Part shown: in pieces, positions 44,172 through 52,719 of the stretch
Position numbering within the stretch: position 1 is the stretch's first letter
Layout of the letters: each line of letters starts with the position of its first letter
From: Syntrophaceticus sp050949745
GTDB taxonomy: Bacteria; Bacillota; DSM-12270; Thermacetogeniales; Thermacetogeniaceae
Length of the DNA stretch: 64,000 nucleotides
Assembly (NCBI GenBank): GCA_050949745.1
Contig: JBMNGF010000001.1
Location: 135,422 to 199,421 of the forward strand
Reading direction: 5' to 3'
Notes under the pieces: generated by a model
Seen by the model: only the letters and a program-made list of their open reading frames with translations
Databases searched by the model: none
What the model was told of the DNA's origin: nothing
Made by a program: the position numbers and the translations under genes

Positions 44172-45647
44172 CAACTCTTCCCTGTTGATACTGTATTTTT
44201 TCATTCTGTATTGTAAGCTTTGCCTGCTAATGCCGAGAATTCTAGCGGTTTTGGATACATTTCCCTTTGTTTTTCCTAGGATATCGATGATTAAATCCTT
44301 TTCTGTGTTGTCCATCTTATGTTTTAATACTGGGTTCCCTCGTCCCTTATCGCCACTATAATGCAGTTTGTTCAGCTGATTATCTAGAATAACTAAGTTC
44401 CTCACATTACCTGACTGCAGCTGCTCATCCTGTTGCTGTGCATAACCTTCAATAAGATGCTGTGGCAGATGTTCCAGCTTAATATAACTCCCATCCCCCA
44501 TCACCACCATGGCACACTCCAGCACATGCTCCAATTCTCTGACATTTCCAGGCCAATTATAACTGAGAAAGCATTTCATCACATCTGGACAGATGTTTTT
44601 CACGGATTTATTCAATTTATAATTATGCTTGCCGATAAAAAACGAGGTTAGCATGGGAATATCATCTTTTCGCTCGTTAAGGGGAGGGATTCTGATCGCA
44701 ACAACTGCCAGTCGGTAAAATAAATCCTGCCGCAAGACACCATCTGCTACTGCTTTATTGGGGTCCGTATTGAGGCTGGACAGGATGCGGATATTAACTT
44801 TTATATCCACACTGCCTCCTACGCGACGGAACCTACCCTCCTGGAGAACTCTCAAGAGTTTTGCCTGCAGACCCAGTGGCATAGAATTTAATTCATCAAG
44901 AAAAAGGGTTCCTCCATTGACCTGCTCTAAAAGGCCGGGACGATCGGTTGCACCGGTAAATGCACCTTTAACAGTGCCAAATAATATGCTTTCTAAAAGA
45001 GATTCGGGTAGAGCCGCACAATTGATTCCGATAAAGGGAGCATTTTTTCGATTGCTATGGCTGTGAATACTCTGGGCGAATAATTCTTTTCCTGTTCCAG
45101 TTACACCATAGATCAGCACACTGGAATCTGTTTCTGCGGCAACCTGTGCCCAGCGTATCGCCTCTTTGAATGCAGCATTATTGCCGATGAGATCATCAAA
45201 TGTATAATATTTTACTTTTTTCTGTTTGCCCTTTACCGCTGCCGGTTTTGCTGCCTGATCATCTGGCTGGTGATAAACACTGAGAACTTTTTCTGCAAAA
45301 TCCTTAACCTTTGTTGTGTCCCGGCAAACAGCTACAGCACCGATTACCTTGTCATCTACCCTTAATGGGTAACCATATGTAACTATGTTAACAGCTTGGC
45401 CTACCATATTGATATAATACTGATGTTGTTCAGGAGTGTCTTTTTTTGTGATCAGAGCCTGCATAAGCACACTGCTCTCATCATCTAAATTAAAAAACTC
45501 TTTGGCATTTTTATTATGAACATAGCTTTTTGTTACATTGTCTATTCTCTCCTGGGCCTTATTAATATAGATAATTTTTCCCTCTTGATCTGTGATAATG
45601 ACACCATCAAATAAGCATTCTAGGGCATGTCTATATTTTATTTCCAT
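44163..45647 (-). CDS. sigma-54-dependent activator (PAS-AAA-Fis), 5'-truncated
   Basis: A 494-residue enhancer-binding protein. A PAS domain (about residues 5-115) is followed by an AAA+ module with Walker A GVTGTGKE (181-188), GAFTGA (228-233, contacts sigma-54) and GGTLFLDEL, and ends in a Fis-type helix-turn-helix (KTKGNVSKTARILGISRQSLQYRM). The frame stays open 32 codons further upstream, encoding IISIILRDVTEAAELEKELTELKD, the end of another PAS domain, then meets TAA at 45746. No start or ribosome site is there, so the gene has lost its first domain and promoter to foreign DNA. It likely controlled the -24/-12 promoters nearby. Confidence 0.9.
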   Translation of the reverse strand: MEIKYRHALECLFDGVIITDQEGKIIYINKAQERIDNVTKSYVHNKNAKEFFNLDDESSVLMQALITKKDTPEQHQYYINMVGQAVNIVTYGYPLRVDDKVIGAVAVCRDTTKVKDFAEKVLSVYHQPDDQAAKPAAVKGKQKKVKYYTFDDLIGNNAAFKEAIRWAQVAAETDSSVLIYGVTGTGKELFAQSIHSHSNRKNAPFIGINCAALPESLLESILFGTVKGAFTGATDRPGLLEQVNGGTLFLDELNSMPLGLQAKLLRVLQEGRFRRVGGSVDIKVNIRILSSLNTDPNKAVADGVLRQDLFYRLAVVAIRIPPLNERKDDIPMLTSFFIGKHNYKLNKSVKNICPDVMKCFLSYNWPGNVRELEHVLECAMVVMGDGSYIKLEHLPQHLIEGYAQQQDEQLQSGNVRNLVILDNQLNKLHYSGDKGRGNPVLKHKMDNTEKDLIIDILGKTKGNVSKTARILGISRQSLQYRMKKYSINREELSL

Positions 45648-45704
45648 ATCTTTGAGTTCTGTAAGCTCTTTTTCCAGTTCGGCTGCTTCTGTAACATCTC
45701 GTAA

Positions 45705-45800
45705 AATAATTGATATAATCTTGCAGAGATTGATACAATTTAATTATCCTAAAAGTCATTGTGCGTAGGGGTGTGCAAACTCAAAAAGGGGTGTGCAGCT
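45705..45800. other. probable left junction of the prophage/integrative element
   Basis: The host activator gene stops being recognisable at about 45715-45745, and AT-rich foreign DNA with plus-strand cargo begins. The serine recombinases lie 2 kb inside. This is the expected place of one attachment site; the other half of the host gene should lie beyond the right edge. Confidence 0.6.
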
Positions 45801-46883
45801 ATGAAAGTTGGAAGAAATGAACCTTGTCCGTGTGGTAGCGGTAAAAAATATAAAAAATGTTGTCTCAATAAAACAGATGATGAGCGATTGGCAGAAGCAA
45901 TAATGTACTCTATGCAGTCAATAGAAAAAGATGCTCGTATAAAACAATGTCTCCATCCGAATCAAGGTGAGTGCGATCAAAAAATAATAAAAGCACATGC
46001 TATACAGAACAATAGAATATTGAATAAAATAGCAGAAGAAGGTCACGTCATTACAGTAGATGGGACATCAAATATGATTTTTCAAGGAACACAAATAAAG
46101 GGTCGTAAGATAGCGACTACTTTTACAGGTTTTTGTAAATATCATGATAAAATTTTATTTCAAAAAATTGAGGATTGTGAATTTGTAGGTTCTCAAGAGC
46201 AGGTTTTCCTTTTAACCTATAGGACTATGGCATGGCATTATCATAAAAAGCAAGAACAGCTAAATGCAAAAGCTATACAATATAAAAGGATGTATGAGCG
46301 TGGATTTGATATGGCATCATCAGAAGGTTTTAGATTATTTGAAAAAGGTCTCAAATTAGGTGTTAGGGACAATGAAAAAGAAAAACTGATTTTTGATGAA
46401 TTACTACTTAATGAAGTTTATGACAAAGTAAATTTTTGTATATGGGAATTGCCATATGAAGTTCAATTTGCTGTTTCTATGATGCATGAACTGGAACATG
46501 ATATTTACGGGAAGCCAATAAATAATCTTGAGACAGATATAAACTTAAGGAAGTTGTATTTAAATATATTCCCTGCTGATTCTAAATCTTTTTGTGTATG
46601 GTCATGGCTTACAGAAAATAACGATGATTATGTAGAGTTTTCAAAACAATTTATGGATTTAGAAATAATTGATAGAGAAAATTACCTTAATAATAAATTG
46701 CCTAGGTGGAGTGACTCACTAATAATTTCACCCAGGTTATGGGAAAAGTGGGGTAGTGGAATTCAGGAAGCATTAGTAACTCATGCAAATTTTGAAATCT
46801 TATACAGAGCAATGGAAGAAGAAAGATCAGATTATAAATATATTTATATGGATACACCGTGGGATTTCTTTCAAAAACTATAA
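45801..46883 (+). CDS. SEC-C motif protein with HNH-like Cys/His cluster
   Basis: A 360-residue protein. Residues 8-21 are a SEC-C zinc motif (EPCPCGSGKKYKKCC). A second Cys/His set follows: C50, C58, H66, C112, H115 (CLHPNQGEC...KAHAIQNN...FCKYH), spaced like a zinc-stabilised HNH-type fold, though catalytic residues cannot be confirmed. The remainder is helical with unknown role. ATG 45801 has GGGG upstream (AAAGGGGTGTGCAGCT); upstream in-frame codons lack a ribosome site. It forms a unit with the HEPN-like gene 49 nt downstream, opposite in strand to the prophage genes. Candidate defence cargo. Confidence 0.7.
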   Translation: MKVGRNEPCPCGSGKKYKKCCLNKTDDERLAEAIMYSMQSIEKDARIKQCLHPNQGECDQKIIKAHAIQNNRILNKIAEEGHVITVDGTSNMIFQGTQIKGRKIATTFTGFCKYHDKILFQKIEDCEFVGSQEQVFLLTYRTMAWHYHKKQEQLNAKAIQYKRMYERGFDMASSEGFRLFEKGLKLGVRDNEKEKLIFDELLLNEVYDKVNFCIWELPYEVQFAVSMMHELEHDIYGKPINNLETDINLRKLYLNIFPADSKSFCVWSWLTENNDDYVEFSKQFMDLEIIDRENYLNNKLPRWSDSLIISPRLWEKWGSGIQEALVTHANFEILYRAMEEERSDYKYIYMDTPWDFFQKL

Positions 46884-46931
46884 TGAACATAAATTAACCA
46901 TGTAAAGAAAAGGGATATAGGGAGGAATTAT

Positions 46932-47783
46932 ATGAATATGTATACTGTTACAGAAAGAGATATGCTTACTTCGATGATCGTTTATCTGGAAGACGAGGGA
47001 AAAACTGAACTTTCAGCTATTCTTCAAGTTTCACGATTTGTATATCGACCTCACTGGGAATTTTCGAAGATTATTCCTAACCAAAAAAATCTCTCTGCAA
47101 GTTTAAGAGTACCTATTCGATGTAAAAAGACTATAGAAGATAATTTGGAAACATTGTCAGATATAGCATGTCAACTATACATAGACGATCGGGATTTTTA
47201 TTTTATAGGAATCACTGAAGTTGGGATGCTACCAATTCAAACCGAAGATATTGAATATGAGAATAAACATGTAATCTTAGAAAAGGATAGTATTTTTGCT
47301 AATTTCATAAAATTTATAATAGACAGCCCAAGATTAAATGATATTCAAAAAAAATACTTATTTGAAGCATGTGAATGCGGAGACAAAAACAATATCCTAT
47401 CAGCTACTGTTATGCTAGGTGCTTCTGCAGAAATGCTTTTAATTGAATTGTGCGATGCTTATAAACTGTACTTGGATAATCAAGGGGATTCCACAGCTGC
47501 GGATGCTTTTGAAAGACGTGTCATAAAAGCTAGGTGTGCTCATGATCGATTAATTGAATTTCTAAAAAGGGCAAATTCAAACGCAGGGGTATTTAAGCAG
47601 TTAGGGTTTGAAGATATAAACCTAAACTTCAGCTTTTTTGATATTATTCGACAGACGAGAAATGACAGCGGACATCCTACTGGTAATACAATAACTATGG
47701 AGCAATTTAAAATGATTCTATCTAACTACCAGCATTTTCTTCCAAAGATAATGGATGCTATCGATAAGTTGCCTACTCTATAA
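46932..47783 (+). CDS. HEPN-like domain protein (candidate RNase effector)
   Basis: A 283-residue protein, not a named family that I recognise. The C-terminal half is helical (ATVMLGASAEMLLIELCDAYKLYL...) and ends with IRQTRNDSGHPTG, where R243 and H248 fit the Rx4-6H motif of HEPN ribonucleases, including the usual polar residue after the Arg. The N-terminal half (about 1-140) is mixed alpha/beta and may be a sensor or partner-binding part. GGAGG lies 7 nt before ATG 46932. Encoded with the SEC-C protein and followed by a strong terminator. Confidence 0.6.
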   Translation: MNMYTVTERDMLTSMIVYLEDEGKTELSAILQVSRFVYRPHWEFSKIIPNQKNLSASLRVPIRCKKTIEDNLETLSDIACQLYIDDRDFYFIGITEVGMLPIQTEDIEYENKHVILEKDSIFANFIKFIIDSPRLNDIQKKYLFEACECGDKNNILSATVMLGASAEMLLIELCDAYKLYLDNQGDSTAADAFERRVIKARCAHDRLIEFLKRANSNAGVFKQLGFEDINLNFSFFDIIRQTRNDSGHPTGNTITMEQFKMILSNYQHFLPKIMDAIDKLPTL

Positions 47784-47811
47784 TATCAATTTCCTATTGA
47801 ATATAAATATG

Positions 47812-47850
47812 GTCCACGATAGCATTTAAGGTGTGCAATCGTGGACTTTT
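47812..47850 (+). terminator. rho-independent terminator
   Basis: Stem GTCCACGAT/ATCGTGGAC (9 bp) then TTTT, directly after the SEC-C/HEPN unit and before the convergent recombinase gene. Confidence 0.85.
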
Positions 47851-47859
47851 GTTAGAACT

Positions 47860-49452
47860 CTATATTTTTATGTCTATACCATTTTTAAAAGTAACTTGAA
47901 CTTTATCTCTATCTTTACAATAAACTGTAATATAATCAACTAGGCTATTCCATAAAAATGGGTCAAATTCTAAAATCAATCCATCTTGTTTTTGCAACTC
48001 ATCTAGGAAGATTTCCAAGTTTTTATGCCTAGTTATTTTATCCTTAATTTGCTCAGTTGTAAGCTCTAGGTTAGCCTTAGTGGCATCAAACCGTTCTACA
48101 AGGCTATCGTATCTTTTTTGATATTCTTCTTGGTCTAAAGCTGTATGGGCATTTTCATTAATAATATTTTGAATCATTTCAGCTGTAACTTCGAGCTCGC
48201 TTTGAAGCTCAGTCTTTTTGTTTTCCAAATCTTCAGTATCAAATAAGGTTGTTTTCATAGCTTCAAAGTTTGCCATAATCTCATCCTTATCGGCTAGTAG
48301 CTCATTTGTAGCTTTTATAAATATTTCCTTAATTGTTTCTTCCTCAAGGTGAGGGGTTTCACATTTCTTATCATTATTGAACTTATGATTACATTGCCAA
48401 ACGGTACGGCGGTATTTGCTATTTGAGTGCCATACTTTTGAACCGTACCAGCTTCCACATTCGCCACATTTAATCTTTCCTGCAAATATATGTGTTCCAC
48501 TATGTCTATTCTTGCCTGCTTGTCTGGCTTCAAGTTCCCGTTGCACCATGTCAAATACCGCAGGGTCAATAATAGCTTCGTGATTATTTTCTACATAATA
48601 TTGAGGAATTTCTCCCTCATTTACTTTCTTTTTCTTAGTTAGAAAGTCGACAGTATAGCTTTTCTGTAGAAGGGCATCACCTTTATATTTTTCATTAGTT
48701 AGTATGCTCCTAACTGTGCCAGCACTCCAATTTTTCTTTTTAGCTGGAGTGAGGATACCGTCTTTAGTTAATTGTTTTGCAATGCCATAAGGGGTCATGC
48801 CTTGAAGGAACATTCCGTATATTCTTTTAATAATAGGAGCTTCTTCTTTATTTAATACTAGGTTACCATCTTCACCCCTGTCGTAGCCTAGAAACCTTCT
48901 AAAAGGAACACAAACCTTGCCATCTGCGAATCTTTTTCTCTGTCCCCAAGTAACATTTTCTGAAATGCTACGGCTTTCTTCTTGAGCAAGGGAGGACATG
49001 ATAGTAATTAATAATTCACCTTTGGAATCTAGTGTCCAGATATTTTCTTTTTCAAAGTATATTTCAATTCCTTTTTCCTTAAGTTGTCTAACTGTTGTAA
49101 GGCTATCTACTGTGTTTCTAGCAAACCTACTGACTGATTTTGTAATAATTAAGTCTATCTTGCCATCGAGGGCATCAGCAATCATTCGTCTAAAGCCTTC
49201 ACGGTGCTTAGTATTGGTAGCAGAAATGCCATCGTCAGTATAGATATCTACAAATTCCCAATCATCTCGGCTTTTAATGTAATTAGTGTAATAGTCAACC
49301 TGCGCCTCATAACTAGTAACTTGTTCTTCACTATCCGTTGATACACGAGCATAGGCAGCAGTTCTTCGCCTTTTCATCTCATTAATAGGGGAGGAGGTAA
49401 ATCTGCTAATGGTAGCAGGAATGGTTGTTACATTTCTATTTGTTTTTCTCAT
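47860..49452 (-). CDS. large serine recombinase 1
   Basis: A 530-residue large serine recombinase. The resolvase domain has the nucleophile Ser38 in YARVSTD and the SRFARN and QEESRSISENV segments, followed by the recombinase domain (PIIKRIYGMFLQGMTPYGIAKQLTKDGI), a zinc ribbon (CGECGSWYG ... WQCNHKF) and a C-terminal coiled coil (about 395-480). It should catalyse integration or excision of the element. It overlaps the upstream recombinase gene by 17 nt. It lies nearest the probable attachment site. Confidence 0.93.
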   Translation of the reverse strand: MRKTNRNVTTIPATISRFTSSPINEMKRRRTAAYARVSTDSEEQVTSYEAQVDYYTNYIKSRDDWEFVDIYTDDGISATNTKHREGFRRMIADALDGKIDLIITKSVSRFARNTVDSLTTVRQLKEKGIEIYFEKENIWTLDSKGELLITIMSSLAQEESRSISENVTWGQRKRFADGKVCVPFRRFLGYDRGEDGNLVLNKEEAPIIKRIYGMFLQGMTPYGIAKQLTKDGILTPAKKKNWSAGTVRSILTNEKYKGDALLQKSYTVDFLTKKKKVNEGEIPQYYVENNHEAIIDPAVFDMVQRELEARQAGKNRHSGTHIFAGKIKCGECGSWYGSKVWHSNSKYRRTVWQCNHKFNNDKKCETPHLEEETIKEIFIKATNELLADKDEIMANFEAMKTTLFDTEDLENKKTELQSELEVTAEMIQNIINENAHTALDQEEYQKRYDSLVERFDATKANLELTTEQIKDKITRHKNLEIFLDELQKQDGLILEFDPFLWNSLVDYITVYCKDRDKVQVTFKNGIDIKI

Positions 49453-50794
49453 CTTTTAACCACCTACCTTTGTTTCCAATAGCATGTTTATTACCTATTT
49501 GGTACTCAGCCCAAGACTCACGCCTATCATCTGTCCAGCAATCAGTTCTTGCTGTTGATTGCCATTTTTGAGTTAGAATCTGCCCATCATAGAAATGAAT
49601 GATTAGTTCATCTTGCCCTTTGACCACAACTTTTTCTACATCTTCAGTGAATGTTTCTTCATCAAATTCTTCTAAACTAAGGGCTATAGCGAGATATTTT
49701 TTAAGCATTTTTTCTGGTACATCTTTAGGATGGCAGTGAGCGATGCCCTTTTCACTTTTTGTCCTGCAGGTCCAAATATAGTAGACCTCTTTAGCATTTT
49801 TTCTTTGCCTTTTTCCACTTCGCCTATAGCTCTTTCCACAAATGTCACATTTAATTTTGCTAGTGAAGCAAGTGGTCTTTATAGCCTTGTTAGCAAAGAC
49901 TCCTAGTTCACGTCTTTTTGCAACCTCAGCTTGAACCTTATCAAATATTTCCTTTTCAATAATAACAGGATGAGTATTCTCAGCATAATACATGGGAAGT
50001 TCTCCACGGTTTATCTTTGTTTTCTTAGTGATATGGTCTTCAATATAAGTTTTTTGTAGCAGTGAATTTCCCGTATATTTTTCCTGTCTTAAGATGGCTC
50101 TTATGGAGGTGTTTGAAAAGTGCCCACCTGTATAAGATTTAATTCCCATCTCTTTAAGTTGCTTTTCTGTATGTTCAGCTGAGTAGCCCTTGAGGAAATT
50201 GTCATAAATAAGTCTTATAACTTCAGCTTCTTCTGGGACAATATTAAACTTTTCACCATCCCATCGGTACCCGTAGATGCAGAAGGAATTTACTATTCCT
50301 TTTTGGAAGCCTTTACGAATACCCCATTTAACATTTTCACTAATAGAGCGACTTTCTTCTTGTGCAAACGAGCCTAGAAGGGTGAGCATAAGCTCTCCAT
50401 CATCACTTAGTGAATTAATATTTTCACTTTCAAAGCGAACCTCAATTCCAAGCTCTTTTAGATATCTTACTGTTTCCAGTAAATCTATAGTGTTACGGGC
50501 AAACCTTGAAATTGATTTAGTTAGAATGATATCTATTTTACCTTTTTCACAGTCCTCAATCATTCTTTGAAACTCAGTACGATTGTCTGTTGTTCCAGTA
50601 ATACCTTCATCTGCATAAACACCTGCATATATCCATTCCTTGTTTTTTTGGATGAAGGAACTGTAATGACTTATCTGAGCAGACATAGAATGGAAGGTAC
50701 GACCTTTTTCTTCTGAGACCCTAGCATAGGCAGCTACCTTTTTTCTTTTTGGTAGGATAGGTAGAGAAGGCTCTATCTTCCTAACTTTCTTCAT
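49436..50794 (-). CDS. large serine recombinase 2
   Basis: A 452-residue serine recombinase with Ser27 in YARVSEEK, SRFARN, QEESRSISENVKWGIRKGF, and the zinc ribbon CDICGKSYRR...TCRTKSEKG. The C-terminal coiled coil is shorter than in recombinase 1. The translated end (GRWLKDEKNK) runs over the start of the next gene. Two overlapping genes of this type suggest that both proteins act together, as in other paired systems, though each could be specific for a different reaction. Confidence 0.93.
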   Translation of the reverse strand: MKKVRKIEPSLPILPKRKKVAAYARVSEEKGRTFHSMSAQISHYSSFIQKNKEWIYAGVYADEGITGTTDNRTEFQRMIEDCEKGKIDIILTKSISRFARNTIDLLETVRYLKELGIEVRFESENINSLSDDGELMLTLLGSFAQEESRSISENVKWGIRKGFQKGIVNSFCIYGYRWDGEKFNIVPEEAEVIRLIYDNFLKGYSAEHTEKQLKEMGIKSYTGGHFSNTSIRAILRQEKYTGNSLLQKTYIEDHITKKTKINRGELPMYYAENTHPVIIEKEIFDKVQAEVAKRRELGVFANKAIKTTCFTSKIKCDICGKSYRRSGKRQRKNAKEVYYIWTCRTKSEKGIAHCHPKDVPEKMLKKYLAIALSLEEFDEETFTEDVEKVVVKGQDELIIHFYDGQILTQKWQSTARTDCWTDDRRESWAEYQIGNKHAIGNKGRWLKDEKNK

Positions 50795-50842
50795 TTAATC
50801 ACTTCCTTTCCTTACTATACATCACTTACAAAGCCAGTTAAG

Positions 50843-51013
50843 TCAAGGTAATATAGCAATTAAAGGAGCTAATTTAGGTTGATATTTCCTAAGCATTTCT
50901 TCTTCAAATTGGTCATATTCGCTAGGGGAAATTAGACCTTTTTCAAGCATAGATTTGGCAATAGCCATAGTGATCCCATAATCTTTTTCTGCTTGAAACA
51001 TTTCCTCACTCAT
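50843..51013 (-). CDS. small SHOCT-like protein, 56 aa
   Basis: A 56-residue protein: SEEMFQAEKDYGITMAIAKSMLEKGLISPSEYDQFEEEMLRKYQPKL. The segment AKSMLEKGLISPSEYDQFEEEML resembles the short SHOCT-type helical hairpin (LxxxGxIxxxEYxxxKxxLL). I start at ATG 51013, with GGAGGTGA upstream; it overlaps the preceding gene's end by 8 nt. Such small genes commonly accompany paired serine recombinases and may adjust their activity; function unproven. Confidence 0.7.
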   Translation of the reverse strand: MSEEMFQAEKDYGITMAIAKSMLEKGLISPSEYDQFEEEMLRKYQPKLAPLIAILP

Positions 51014-51419
51014 GCATATCACCTCCAAAACGGTGGCTGATATAACAGGAATGGCAGCAATACTTTCTTTTAGAATTACCGTAGGCAGTGAAGGGCTTAC
51101 CACAATTTGCACAGGAGAAAGAATAAATGGCTTTCTTATTTACCATCTCAGGGTGGGCATTCCACCACTTAACACGGCATATATCACTACAGAATTTCAA
51201 AGGTTTCTTACCTAGAACTTGTTTCAGTTCTTTCCCACAGTTTTTGCAAAAGGTAAGGTCAATCTTTTTATTCCCTTTTCCAACGTAACCGCCTAGATTG
51301 TTTCTTCTACAAAAAGACTTAATTGTATTTATTGAGATGCCAAGAGCATCAGCAATTTTTGAATAACTGAGTCCTAGTTGTCTAAATTCTATTATCTTTT
51401 CTTTTTGTAATTCATTCAT
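51006..51419 (-). CDS. helix-turn-helix/zinc-ribbon protein
   Basis: A 137-residue protein with an N-terminal helix-turn-helix (EKIIEFRQLGLSYSKIADALGISINTIKSFCRRNNL, often annotated as sigma-70-like) and then two zinc-type Cys clusters (CKNCGKELK...CSDICRVKWW and CANCGKPF...CCHSCYISH). It probably binds DNA as a regulator of the recombination genes with which it is co-transcribed. It is the first gene of that block; a terminator separates it from the lysis genes. Confidence 0.8.
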   Translation of the reverse strand: MNELQKEKIIEFRQLGLSYSKIADALGISINTIKSFCRRNNLGGYVGKGNKKIDLTFCKNCGKELKQVLGKKPLKFCSDICRVKWWNAHPEMVNKKAIYSFSCANCGKPFTAYGNSKRKYCCHSCYISHRFGGDMHE

Positions 51420-51451
51420 GGATTTACCCCCCTCTGAGAGGCAAAAGAAAA

Positions 51452-51482
51452 CCCCCTCACTATCTAAAGGACAGTGAGGGGG
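51452..51482 (-). terminator. rho-independent terminator after amidase
   Basis: Stem CCCCCTCACT/AGTGAGGGGG (10 bp) with an 11-nt loop and T-rich flank on the minus strand. Confidence 0.85.
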
Positions 51483-51504
51483 AAAATCCGTAGTAAAAAT
51501 TTAA

Positions 51505-52227
51505 TTATTCTGTTTTTATAAAGGCATCAGTAAAACCTGCAGCCTTAACCTTTTTCAACATAGCATCAGCATTAGCTTTAACAGCATATGCTCCTACTTG
51601 AACTCTATATAGTTTAGTAGGGGAGGATGATGGGGGAGATGCAGGTGTCTTTTTTGAATCATTTTTGCAACGTAATGTTGCTTTAACATCTGCCCTAAAA
51701 GTATCCATACTTTTACCGTGCTTTGGAAACCAATTTCTAGGGTCGCTGTGGTTACTGGCTATTCCTTTTTGATGTCCTTCATAGTGTCCAATGATATCTT
51801 TTTCAGTAAGATTATAGAGCTTGCAAAGATGCACACATAGTTCGACAGCTTCTTTATAAACCTTATTAAAGTAGGTAGCATCAGTATGATTATCTTCACA
51901 GATTTCAAAACCTATATGCGTATTGTTAGCATCACCACCTGCATGCCATCCCCTATGATCCCAAGGCAGGGTTTGATATGTGGCAATAGACCCATCCTTA
52001 AGCTTGCCAATAAAAGCATGAACGCAGACTTGCCTGCCATCTGGTCTATCTTGATTCCAGTGATTGTTATATTGATTTTTACCAAGTAGCCCATCATCTG
52101 GACCCACATACCTTCTAAGGTTAGGATTATTTGCACCAGTAGAATGAACCATAATCCCTTTAGGCTTAATCTTTCTTCCAGCCTTATAACAAGCATTATT
52201 AGTAAAAATAAGTTTTCTTAAATTCAT
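51505..52227 (-). CDS. phage endolysin: N-acetylmuramoyl-L-alanine amidase with SPOR domain
   Basis: A 240-residue lysin. The amidase_2 domain (about 1-175) has zinc-ligand candidates in MVHSTG and the later NHSDPRNWFPKHG, plus WHAGGDANNTHIGFEICED and IIGHYEGHQKGIA. A Ser/Pro linker follows, then a C-terminal SPOR domain (YRVQVGAYAVKANADAMLKKVKAAGF) for binding denuded glycan. It cuts the peptide from the glycan chain at lysis. No signal peptide, so it depends on the holin encoded immediately upstream (1-nt overlap). Confidence 0.92.
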   Translation of the reverse strand: MNLRKLIFTNNACYKAGRKIKPKGIMVHSTGANNPNLRRYVGPDDGLLGKNQYNNHWNQDRPDGRQVCVHAFIGKLKDGSIATYQTLPWDHRGWHAGGDANNTHIGFEICEDNHTDATYFNKVYKEAVELCVHLCKLYNLTEKDIIGHYEGHQKGIASNHSDPRNWFPKHGKSMDTFRADVKATLRCKNDSKKTPASPPSSSPTKLYRVQVGAYAVKANADAMLKKVKAAGFTDAFIKTE

Positions 52228-52634
52228 TAATTGTTTCCCCCTTTATTGTGTAGCTGAGCTAAGACATCCTTTAATTTCTCTGGTATTGGAAGTCCAAGTC
52301 TTGACGCATTTTCAAGCATGGAAACTCCCTCATTAGAGCAGTAGAAAAAGATAATAGCAGTCCTAAGCACATTTCCGTCCCCGATAAGGTTTGTATCGAT
52401 GATATGGCCAATCCCAACTAAAACAAAGATGAGCACCTTCTTAAATATCCCTCTAAATCCAACTTCGCTGGATAGAGTTTTATCTACAATGGCACACATA
52501 ACCCCAGTGATATAATCAGCCACCATCAAAGCAACTAAAGCATATAAGAACCCATCAAAACCTCCGAGAAACCAGCCTAAAAAGCCACCGAGGGCTGTGA
52601 GAGCAACTTGTACCCAGTTCCAAATTTCCTTCAT
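52227..52634 (-). CDS. phage holin (toxin-secretion/lysis holin family)
   Basis: A 135-residue holin of the phage_holin_4 type with three predicted membrane helices (ALGGFLGWFLGGFDGFLYALVALMVADYITGVMCAIV; KVLIFVLVGIGHIIDTNL; LRTAIIFFYCSNEGVSMLENASRLG) and a soluble C-terminus (PIPEKLKDVLAQL). It makes the membrane hole for the endolysin. Confidence 0.92.
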   Translation of the reverse strand: MKEIWNWVQVALTALGGFLGWFLGGFDGFLYALVALMVADYITGVMCAIVDKTLSSEVGFRGIFKKVLIFVLVGIGHIIDTNLIGDGNVLRTAIIFFYCSNEGVSMLENASRLGLPIPEKLKDVLAQLHNKGGNN

Positions 52635-52665
52635 ACATACGACCTCCTAAAAATAATTTTGCACA

Positions 52666-52703
52666 TAAAAAAGGAGCATCTGCAGAACCTTGCAAATACT
52701 CCT
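52666..52703 (-). terminator. terminator after the GH18 tail gene
   Basis: Minus strand folds AGGAGTATTTGCA/TGCAGATGCTCCT (13 bp, two G-U) followed by six T, so structural transcripts end before the lysis genes. Confidence 0.8.
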
Positions 52704-52719
52704 AAATATATATTTATTG

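Noticed and set aside
45705..45760. Integration at a tRNA gene
   Set aside because: No tRNA-like cloverleaf lies at the junction; the disrupted sequence is the activator gene.
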